Source: Singulisphaera sp. GP187
GTDB lineage: Bacteria; Planctomycetota; Phycisphaerae; Phycisphaerales; SM1A02
Assembly (NCBI GenBank): GCA_945871445.1
Contig: CAMBWI010000003.1
Span: 21,287-85,286 of the forward strand
Length of the DNA: 64,000 nt
Direction: 5' to 3'
Part shown: positions 34,367-41,606 of the stretch, one piece after another
How the letters are laid out: each line of letters opens with the position of its first letter
How positions within the stretch are numbered: the first letter of the stretch is position 1
The notes under the pieces: model-generated
What the model saw: only the letters and a program-made list of their open reading frames with translations
Told to the model about the DNA's origin: nothing
Database searches by the model: none
Made by a program: the position numbers and the translations under genes

Positions 34367-34621
34367 TCACTGCTTCTCTTCGCGATAGATTTTTCGGCGA
34401 GAAGCGTAATCCTCGGGGGATTCGTCCAGTATTGGGTTTTGTCCATCTTGCCATTGCTGATGGAGACGCTTGAGAAATGGAACGCACCAATGGCAACCTG
34501 TTCCTGCGCCAAAGCACTCGGAGAGTTGACTTGCGACGCGGGGCTTTTCGCATTCGAGAAATGTATTGAGCTTGCGAAGGCTCACTCGAAAACACAAACA
34601 GACATGGTCGTCAGGTTCCAT
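34367..34621 (-). CDS. BFD-like [2Fe-2S]-binding protein
   Basis: An 84-residue protein with the BFD four-cysteine pattern: CLCF at residues 8-11 and GTGCHWC near 41-47, followed by the helix VPFLKRLHQQW. The spacing matches Bfd (CxC, about 30 residues, CxxC). The ATG overlaps the TGA of the upstream repeat protein gene (TGATG), so it is co-translated with a secreted protein. It lies about 100 bp from feoA and is a second BFD-like protein in the window. A cytoplasmic electron carrier for iron release is a reasonable guess. Confidence 0.72.
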   Translation of the reverse strand: MEPDDHVCLCFRVSLRKLNTFLECEKPRVASQLSECFGAGTGCHWCVPFLKRLHQQWQDGQNPILDESPEDYASRRKIYREEKQ

Positions 34622-35940
34622 CACTCAATGCTTGAATCAGTTTTAGAAGTCAGTTGCTTACCAACAACGATCCAATGCGAAACGCAATATGGTGCGACGA
34701 AAGTTCCATCACGTGACCAAGAGTTCGCCTTTGCATGCTCGGCAGAGAATTGAAGTCGAGGATCTATGTTGCCAACGAGTCGAAAAACAGTTCTATTTGG
34801 TGACGATTGAACGAGTTCAAGAGTTGGTGATCGATCGATCTCGGCGTGAAATGGATTGCCGATAGAAGCCCCATTGGCATCAACTGCTTGGCATTTCAAT
34901 ACGATTTTATCTGAGGATTTCTTTGATGGTTCTGTTCGCAGTACTTGGACGGACCAATCAATGGGTTGACAAAGAATTCGATTTTGGACCACCGCCCACC
35001 GCTGCAGATTGATAGAAAAATCGTCAAAATCCAAAGTGTTGCTAGGCATCAAACTTGGGTTCGCTCCAAAGCGTTGCGTATACCTCTGTGTCATTTCCAA
35101 GATGAATGTTTCTGGATTCTGCGTTGGGCCTGAAGTGATCGCAGAAATCGATTGAATGTCTGAATCTGCAGCATCAGTCATCGCGGGTTCATCAGTCATC
35201 GCGGGTTCATTGCCTAGCTCAACTGCTGGCGTGGTTTCCCGAAGAGTCTTCTGAGTCCTAGCTTTCAATAATTCATTGTTTTGCTTTTCAACCAAAGCCG
35301 CGAATGATTTCGCTTGTTCCTCGAGCACTTTTGATTGAGCTCTAATTTCTGCAAGGAGCTGGTGTTGTTCAATCAAACTAGAAGCTGATTCATCAGTCGG
35401 CGCAGGTTCATCAGTCGGCGCAGGTTCACTAGCTGGAGCAGGTTCACTAGCTGGCGCAGGTTCATCAGTCGGCGCAGGTTCATCAGTCGGCGCAGGTTCA
35501 CTAGCTGGCGCAGGTTCACTAGCTGGCGCAGGTTCATCAGTCGGCGCAGGTTCACTAGCTGGCGCAGGTTCATCAGTCGGCGCAGGTTCACTAGCTGGCA
35601 CAGGTTCATCAGTCGGCGCAGGTTCTTGTTGCTTTGGTTCGATCGGTTTGGAATCAGGGGCGTTCGTCGATTCCTTGGTCTTGTTCGCACTTTCTTGTTG
35701 TTTCGCTTTTGTTGCTTGGAGTGCTTTGCTGCTCTCTTGTAATGCCTTTGCTTGTTTCTTCAGGTTGGCAATACTTTGTGCTTGCGTTTGAACTTGTTGC
35801 GTATTTGATGCGGGGTCTGTGGCTCTCGCAGGTTGCTCGCCACCATTCTTTGATGGTTCCTGAGCAAACGAGTGAGCCGCTAAAAAAATCACGCCAGTTG
35901 CGATGAAAAATCGCAGCGAAAGTATTATGGAAATTGACAT
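34621..35940 (-). CDS. Secreted protein with coiled coil and PTDEPA repeats
   Basis: A 439-residue protein. There is a signal peptide at residues 1-24 (LSLRFFIATGVIFLAAHSFA), a Gln/Lys-rich coiled coil (about 45-85), a low-complexity region of 13 six-residue units PTDEPA/PASEPA (about residues 106-184), a second coiled coil (IEQHQLLAEIRAQSKVLEEQAKSF), and a C-terminal globular domain with three or four cysteines (about 295-439). The start is the ATG at 35940, with TATGCT 7 nt upstream; the open frame further upstream (to 36450) lies antisense to a real gene. No enzymatic motif is seen. A cell-surface spacer protein is likely. Confidence 0.65.
   Translation of the reverse strand: MSISIILSLRFFIATGVIFLAAHSFAQEPSKNGGEQPARATDPASNTQQVQTQAQSIANLKKQAKALQESSKALQATKAKQQESANKTKESTNAPDSKPIEPKQQEPAPTDEPVPASEPAPTDEPAPASEPAPTDEPAPASEPAPASEPAPTDEPAPTDEPAPASEPAPASEPAPTDEPAPTDESASSLIEQHQLLAEIRAQSKVLEEQAKSFAALVEKQNNELLKARTQKTLRETTPAVELGNEPAMTDEPAMTDAADSDIQSISAITSGPTQNPETFILEMTQRYTQRFGANPSLMPSNTLDFDDFSINLQRWAVVQNRILCQPIDWSVQVLRTEPSKKSSDKIVLKCQAVDANGASIGNPFHAEIDRSPTLELVQSSPNRTVFRLVGNIDPRLQFSAEHAKANSWSRDGTFVAPYCVSHWIVVGKQLTSKTDSSIE
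35389..35622 (-). repeat. 13 units of an 18-bp coding tandem repeat
   Basis: Thirteen consecutive 18-bp units (234 bp) of two types, TTCATCAGTCGGCGCAGG and TTCACTAGCTGGCGCAGG as read on the plus strand, encode PTDEPA and PASEPA in an irregular mix. The near-identity within each type suggests recent unequal crossing-over or slippage, and the length should vary between strains without a frameshift. Confidence 0.92.
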
Positions 35941-35980
35941 TGTGACTAGCATAAACGAAGACTGCTTCGCAGACGAATCT

Positions 35981-37825
35981 ATGGCAAACATCGATCCCAT
36001 CCTGACAATTGTCGCACGCGTTCGAAGGCGTATGCTTCTTGGACAGTTTTTGAGCTGGATGGGGCGTGCCACATTCTGGGCCGGCATATTTCTGGTCGTA
36101 GTTTCTGTGCTGGCAAAGCTTGTTGCAGTTTGGTGGTCGCCTGCTGGTGAGCGTGGAATGTGGTTTGTCATCCTTTGCGCAGTCCTCTTGGCGTCACTTG
36201 GAGGTTGGGCATTCCTAACTCGACTTCGCGGCGAAGGAGATGTTGCAGTTGCATCCGTGATTGATGTGAGGCTGAAATTGCACGACCGTCTCTCGACCGC
36301 AGTTGCAGTAGCAGATCGAACTGATCCATTCGCGCAAGCGGCGATTGAAGATGGCATAAAGATTGCCAGCGACAAACGATTGGTGGAATCGCTCGGTCGA
36401 GCAATTCCACTCGAAACACCACGGAATTGGTGGGCAGGTCCATCATTCATTGTGATGGCATGCGCAGTGTGGTGGTTTGTGCCAGGGCTTTCTCTTGGAA
36501 ATGCTCAACCAACTGAAAGCTTGAGTGCTGCTGAATTGCAAGCGGCACGCGATGCGGCGAAGGTTCAAATCGAAACGCTGCAAGCAAAGATTGAAACGAA
36601 TTCAGAATTGAGCAAAGCGCTTGGAGAAGAAGCAGGCAAGAAAAATCTTGCCGGCGAACTGACGGACGAGAAACTTCAAACCCCTGATTCTGTTCGACGC
36701 GAGACGACTCGACAGGTGAACGAACTCTCAAAAAAGCTTGACGAACTTCTCAGTGGAGAGAAGGCGCAACAACTCGAGGCGATGAAAGATGCGCTCAGTC
36801 GCATTGAGCCATCAAAATCTGGTCCACTGAAGGAACTTGGCGAAGCGCTCAAGCGTGGCGATGGTGCTGCGGCGAAGTCCGCTCTTGACAAACTTCAGGA
36901 TCAGGTCAAAGAAGGCAAGATGGATGAGAAGAGTCGCGAAGAATTAGCTGCGAAACTGAGCGAAATGGCTTCGCAATTGAAAGACGCCGCGAAAGCAAAC
37001 GAAACGCTCAAAAAAGCACTCGAAAATTCAGGGCTTGACGGAGCGCTTGCAAAAAATCCGCAGGCAGCGAAGGCAGCAATCGATGCCGCGAAGAATCTCA
37101 ACGATGCTCAGAAGAAGGCGTTAAAGGAAGCGTTGCAGTCTCAATCAAAGGCAGGGGAGAAACTCGAAAAAATTGCCAAGGCGTGTGAGTCAATGTGTTC
37201 GCAGTGTAAAAACGGAAGTAAAAGTGGAAGTAAATCTTCGGATAGTTCTGACGGAAAGTCTTCCAAGAGTGGGGAGTCGTCCCAAGAATCTGCTGAAAGT
37301 TCCGCTGCATGTTCAAAGGACGCTGGAGATGTTCTCAGCGAAATGGAGATGCTGAGTGAAATGTTGAAAGATGCTGAATCTGCACGTTCACAATGCCAAG
37401 GAGGTGCGCAGCCATCCGAGAAGCCAGGGGAGTCAAGAATGAATGCTGGTCCAGGAAGAGGGACAGGGGGCGAGCGCACCAAAGAAAAAACCGAAACCGC
37501 AACGCGCACGCGAAAAGAAAAAGTGAAATCGACTGGTGGAGATGTTATTGCGCGTCAATTGGTCGAAGCGCCGCCAGTTGTCGGCGAGAGTCGCGCCACT
37601 CTGCAGCAGTTGTCCGGAGAAATTGGCCGTGGATACGAAGAGGGGACTGAAGAAGATCCTGTCCCAGCGAATCTGCGCGATTTGCATAAGCATTACTTTG
37701 GAGATCTCAAAAAGAAAATTGATGCAAAGAGCGGGCAAGTTGCACCTGCTTCGACTGATGCACCCAATCCATCTCAAGATCCAGTTGAGAGTGCCTCGCC
37801 TGCAGTGCCTCCAGCCAAGAAATGA
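35981..37825 (+). CDS. Membrane-anchored coiled-coil protein
   Basis: A 614-residue protein with two or three transmembrane segments near the N-terminus (WMGRATFWAGIFLVVVSVLAKL and WFVILCAVLLASLGGWAFL, then SFIVMACAVWWFV), followed by a long Ala/Lys/Glu coiled coil (about 170-390), a Ser/Lys/Cys-rich section with CSQCKNGSKSGSKSS, and a basic tail. This architecture is common next to VWA/MoxR operons in planctomycetes. The ATG at 35981 is preferred; in-frame ATG or GTG codons upstream (35927, 35939) are alternatives that would overlap the divergent gene. It starts the seven-gene operon. Confidence 0.65.
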   Translation: MANIDPILTIVARVRRRMLLGQFLSWMGRATFWAGIFLVVVSVLAKLVAVWWSPAGERGMWFVILCAVLLASLGGWAFLTRLRGEGDVAVASVIDVRLKLHDRLSTAVAVADRTDPFAQAAIEDGIKIASDKRLVESLGRAIPLETPRNWWAGPSFIVMACAVWWFVPGLSLGNAQPTESLSAAELQAARDAAKVQIETLQAKIETNSELSKALGEEAGKKNLAGELTDEKLQTPDSVRRETTRQVNELSKKLDELLSGEKAQQLEAMKDALSRIEPSKSGPLKELGEALKRGDGAAAKSALDKLQDQVKEGKMDEKSREELAAKLSEMASQLKDAAKANETLKKALENSGLDGALAKNPQAAKAAIDAAKNLNDAQKKALKEALQSQSKAGEKLEKIAKACESMCSQCKNGSKSGSKSSDSSDGKSSKSGESSQESAESSAACSKDAGDVLSEMEMLSEMLKDAESARSQCQGGAQPSEKPGESRMNAGPGRGTGGERTKEKTETATRTRKEKVKSTGGDVIARQLVEAPPVVGESRATLQQLSGEIGRGYEEGTEEDPVPANLRDLHKHYFGDLKKKIDAKSGQVAPASTDAPNPSQDPVESASPAVPPAKK

Positions 37826-39042
37826 TTCAAGTCAAATTGAAACTGATTGCAAAGCGAATGAACCATTCTCTCTTTGCGATGATCTTTGGGATTTCTATGA
37901 TCAGTTGCGATCGCACTGCGCCATTGCAAGATGAAACAAACAGTTTGCCGAATCTCCCACCGCGAGAAGTGGTTGTCTATGTCAGTACAGATGAAGCGAT
38001 TGCACGCCCCATTCTTGAAGCCTTTTCGCAAGAAAGTGGCATCACTGTTCGGGCCCGATACGACAGCGAAAATTCAAAAACAACTGCGCTCGCCGCAATG
38101 TTGCGCACGGAACGCAAAGCCCCGCGCGCAGATGTTTTCTGGTCTGGCGAGTGCTTTGCAGCATCTCAACTCGGTCGTGAAGGTGTGATTGCGCCATGGC
38201 GCTTCATGCGTAGCGGTGAACTTCCAGATTCTTTTCGAGGTGAATCAGGATGGTGGCATGGTTTCGCGCCACGAATGCGTGTGCTGGTATACGACCCAAG
38301 CCGAATCACTGCTGATCAATTACCGCAGTCAATGTTGGACTTGGCTACAACCGTTTTGAGTAAGCGAGTCGCAATAGCGGATCCAAGATTTGGAACGACG
38401 CGTTGTCACATTGGTGCATTCGCCTCTCAAATGGAGTGGCGCGAAGTTGGTTCGTTCCAAAAATGGGTTGATGGATTTGTAGTGAACAAGCCACTTCTAT
38501 TGGCTGGTGGCAATGCAGCTGTGGTTGATGCAGTCATTCATAAGGAAGTCGACTTTGGCCTCACTGATTCAGATGATGTCTATGCAGCTGTCGCCAATGG
38601 TGCTGTGCTGGCGATGATTCCACTTCGTCAGTTTCCAAATGGCGAATCAGGCGGTGGACCAATGCTTATACCCAACACGATCTCTCTCGTGGATGGCGCT
38701 CCGCATCCAGAGGAAGCAAATGCATTAATGATCTTTCTCTTGCAGCCGAAAGTAACAGCGTGGCTGAATGCGTCGAGGTCAGGAAATTTCATAGTTCAAA
38801 TGAATTCTCCAACAAATGTCGCGACGAATACGGCCCCAAATTCCACGCCAAACGCAGCAATTTCTACGCTCGTCTCTTCTCCACCTCCCGCTGGACTTGC
38901 ACTGATGCCAGAGAATGTGGAACTCATTCGCATCAAGAGTGTGGAAGATCCATTCCAATACGAGCAAACAATTGTCGTTCAATCGATTGATACATCTGTC
39001 GGCATATTGCGTACAGCTTGCGCCAAACAGGGTGCGAATTGA
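37822..39042 (+). CDS. Fe(III)-type ABC transporter binding lipoprotein
   Basis: A 406-residue substrate-binding protein of the FbpA/AfuA/ThiB-like class. It has a lipobox (FAMIFGISMISC), then VVVYVSTDEAIARPILEAFSQESGITV, the opening of the family, and VFWSGECFAASQL. The C-terminal 60 residues are Asn/Thr/Ser-rich with a PPPAGL segment. Which metal is bound is not decided by the sequence; iron is the family default. ATG 37822 overlaps the previous stop (ATGA); codon 13 (ATG) is an alternative closer to the signal peptide. No ATP-binding subunit is in the operon. Confidence 0.75.
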   Translation: MIQVKLKLIAKRMNHSLFAMIFGISMISCDRTAPLQDETNSLPNLPPREVVVYVSTDEAIARPILEAFSQESGITVRARYDSENSKTTALAAMLRTERKAPRADVFWSGECFAASQLGREGVIAPWRFMRSGELPDSFRGESGWWHGFAPRMRVLVYDPSRITADQLPQSMLDLATTVLSKRVAIADPRFGTTRCHIGAFASQMEWREVGSFQKWVDGFVVNKPLLLAGGNAAVVDAVIHKEVDFGLTDSDDVYAAVANGAVLAMIPLRQFPNGESGGGPMLIPNTISLVDGAPHPEEANALMIFLLQPKVTAWLNASRSGNFIVQMNSPTNVATNTAPNSTPNAAISTLVSSPPPAGLALMPENVELIRIKSVEDPFQYEQTIVVQSIDTSVGILRTACAKQGAN

Positions 39043-41606
39043 AGAGGGCAGGCATTCCTCGAGCCGCACTCTTTGTTGCGGCACCTGGAATTGCAGCGAT
39101 CGTTCTGTTTGTTTTGATCCCACTGATCACGCTTATTTTACGCTGCGCATCAGAGTCTTCGAGTGGAGTTGATGACGCAATCGCAAATCCTGCATCACTG
39201 CTTGTTCGCTCCATCGCATGGGCGATTGGTATTGGCGTGGTCGCCACTGCGATTGGTTGGATTCCAGGTCGCGCACTTCGCAACAGCGGATGGTGGCTTC
39301 GATCGCTCTGCTTTGCTGCTGCATTGATCCCGGCGTATGCAATCTTTTATTGTTGGTGGTGCATTCTTCGACCTGGTCATCCAATCGCCGATTATGCAAT
39401 CACGCACGATTTCATTTCTTCGCTTCGCGCAACAACGCTTGCATGTGCGTTGTTGACATGGAATTGGCCAATTGCTGCATGCTTTGTCGGACTGCGTGCA
39501 TCGGCGTCGGAGCGATTGACCGCAGTGATGCTGACACTTGACGGTGGATCTTGGCGCGATCGATTGGCAGCATGTTGGCGTGCGGACCGTGGTGCATTGG
39601 CTCTCTCGGTGGTCGCAATTTCATTGATCACATTTGGGGAAACAACCGCATTCGATGCGGCGCAAGTCGCGACATTTACCTCTGAATTACGGGCATTCGA
39701 CGCCGCAGGAGCCACGCCACGACAAGTGCTCATCGCCGCAATCCCTGCGCTAGTGACTGCACTACTTGTCAGTTTTGGAGCGGCAACAATTCTCATTCGT
39801 GGCATTGCGAACGCGCGATCGGTGGGTGATGAAGACTTGGCCGATCTTGGACGCAAGCATCAATCTGCTTTTCGATTCATTGGACCAACTCTGGCAATTC
39901 TTTTCTTGATCATTGGCACTGCGCTGCCAATTGCTCTGCTTGCTGCGAAGGTGAATACTGTTGGCGCAAGCGCAACTTTCACAACGCTGCACGCTCGTGG
40001 TTCGGCGAATGCGCTGATCATGGCCTCCTTCAGCGGTATCGCAGGTGGATTCATTGCGCTGACAGGCGCAACCTTGATGATGTGCGATGCAAGATTGACT
40101 CTCTGTCGCCTTTTCAGCATCGCGCTTCTTGCGCTTGCAATGCCGGCAACTCTCTTGGCACTTGCAACGGCTTCACTTTGGAGATCAACGGAACTGATGC
40201 GAAATGTGTATGACTCGGCAGCCGTTGTTTCATTTGCCGAAGCAGGAAGATTTAGCGCAGTTGCACTTGTTATTGGCGTCTGGTGTGGAGCAGGATTTGC
40301 GCGCAGTGAGCGTGAGTCGTGGATGGTTCACGGTAGAACATTGGGTGATTTTCTTCGAATCGGTCGACAAATTTTGACGGCATCATTTGCTGGAGGTTTT
40401 TTGGTGATGGCCGCACTTGCTGCGACAGAAACTGCCGTTGTAGCGCGGTTGGAGCCACCTGGTATGGACTGGATCGCAACAACACTCTTGAATGCGATTC
40501 ACTATCAAGATCCATCCGCAGTCAGCGCAGCACTTCCTTGGATGGCACTGATCGCATTGCTATGCGCGTCTGTCACACTTTTACTTTTTGTAGGAATTTC
40601 TCGGCGAGATCTTGCGAAGGTCTTGATGATTGTTTTGGTATTTGTGGCATCCTTTGGATGTGGATCGAGCGAAGTGGAAACCGAGAGAGATGATGGTGTT
40701 GATTCAACAACGCCACGACTGGCGACCGATGTTGTCATCGGAAGATTTGGTCGCACCGAAGGCCGATTCCAAGCTCCACGCGCAGTCGCTATCGAACCTG
40801 CGACAAGTACAAATCTAGGATCAGTTTTCGTCATCGACAAAAGTGGACGCGTGCAACGATTTGCAAAGGATGGAACATTCGAATTGTCGTGGTTTATGCC
40901 AAAGTTCAGCAATGGAAAACCAACAGGCATCACAATTGCGCCGAATGGTTTGATCTATGTAGCAGATACGCACGAACACCAAGTGATGATCTTCAATCGA
41001 GATGGTGGCATTGTTGGATCATTTGGGTCGTATGGTTACGGTGCAAGCCAGTTTGTTTTTCCATCCGATGTGGCATTCGCCCCAGATGGCAAAATATTTG
41101 TCAGCGAATATGGGGGCAACGACCGCATTCAAGTTTTCGACGCAAGCGGAAAATTCATCAGCCAATTTGGCAAGCCAGGCGAGGAGCCTGGAATGTTCTC
41201 GCGACCGCAATCCATCGCATTTTCCAAGGATGGATCCGAACTCTTCGTTGCGGATTCTTGCAATCACCGTATTCAAGTTTTTTCTCAAACGGGGGAATTG
41301 AAGCGCATTCTGTGCACAACTGGTCGCGATGCAGGTCAGCTTGCTTATCCGTTTGGAATTTGCACTTTGGATGACAGCACTCTTTTGGTCGTGGAGTTTG
41401 GCAATTGCAGATTGCAACGACTTGATTCGAACAACGGCGGATCGCTTGGAACTTGGGGCGGCGCTGGTCTTGCAAAAGGAAGATTGAACGCGCCGTGGTC
41501 CGTTGAATGCGTCGACGATCGTGTTTATCTGATGGATACTGGAAATGGTTATGTGCAATCGATGCTGCTCAATTCTCTGGCGGATATGATCGGGGGCGAA
41601 CCATGA
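39039..41606 (+). CDS. Iron ABC permease fused to NHL-repeat domain
   Basis: An 855-residue protein in one uninterrupted frame. Residues 1-525 form a two-module FbpB-type permease with about 12 transmembrane segments. At about residue 527 a lipoprotein-like signal follows (LMIVLVFVASFGCGSSE, with Cys in a lipobox position), then a six-bladed NHL-like propeller (about 560-855; repeats such as PTGITIAPNGLIYVADTHEHQV and RPQSIAFSKDGSELFVADSCNHR). The ATG at 40626, preceded by AAGG, could be an internal start. The TTG at 39039 overlaps the previous stop (TTGA). Confidence 0.75.
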   Translation: MKRAGIPRAALFVAAPGIAAIVLFVLIPLITLILRCASESSSGVDDAIANPASLLVRSIAWAIGIGVVATAIGWIPGRALRNSGWWLRSLCFAAALIPAYAIFYCWWCILRPGHPIADYAITHDFISSLRATTLACALLTWNWPIAACFVGLRASASERLTAVMLTLDGGSWRDRLAACWRADRGALALSVVAISLITFGETTAFDAAQVATFTSELRAFDAAGATPRQVLIAAIPALVTALLVSFGAATILIRGIANARSVGDEDLADLGRKHQSAFRFIGPTLAILFLIIGTALPIALLAAKVNTVGASATFTTLHARGSANALIMASFSGIAGGFIALTGATLMMCDARLTLCRLFSIALLALAMPATLLALATASLWRSTELMRNVYDSAAVVSFAEAGRFSAVALVIGVWCGAGFARSERESWMVHGRTLGDFLRIGRQILTASFAGGFLVMAALAATETAVVARLEPPGMDWIATTLLNAIHYQDPSAVSAALPWMALIALLCASVTLLLFVGISRRDLAKVLMIVLVFVASFGCGSSEVETERDDGVDSTTPRLATDVVIGRFGRTEGRFQAPRAVAIEPATSTNLGSVFVIDKSGRVQRFAKDGTFELSWFMPKFSNGKPTGITIAPNGLIYVADTHEHQVMIFNRDGGIVGSFGSYGYGASQFVFPSDVAFAPDGKIFVSEYGGNDRIQVFDASGKFISQFGKPGEEPGMFSRPQSIAFSKDGSELFVADSCNHRIQVFSQTGELKRILCTTGRDAGQLAYPFGICTLDDSTLLVVEFGNCRLQRLDSNNGGSLGTWGGAGLAKGRLNAPWSVECVDDRVYLMDTGNGYVQSMLLNSLADMIGGEP

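Noticed and set aside
34362..34595. Second ORF (77 codons, minus strand) overlapping the BFD-like gene
   Set aside because: It is another frame of the BFD-like gene, which has the four-cysteine signature and a coupled start.
35941..36450. Upstream extension of the repeat-protein ORF (minus strand, open to 36450)
   Set aside because: It lies antisense to the membrane coiled-coil gene and lacks a signal peptide; the ATG at 35940 with TATGCT upstream and a signal peptide is the better start.
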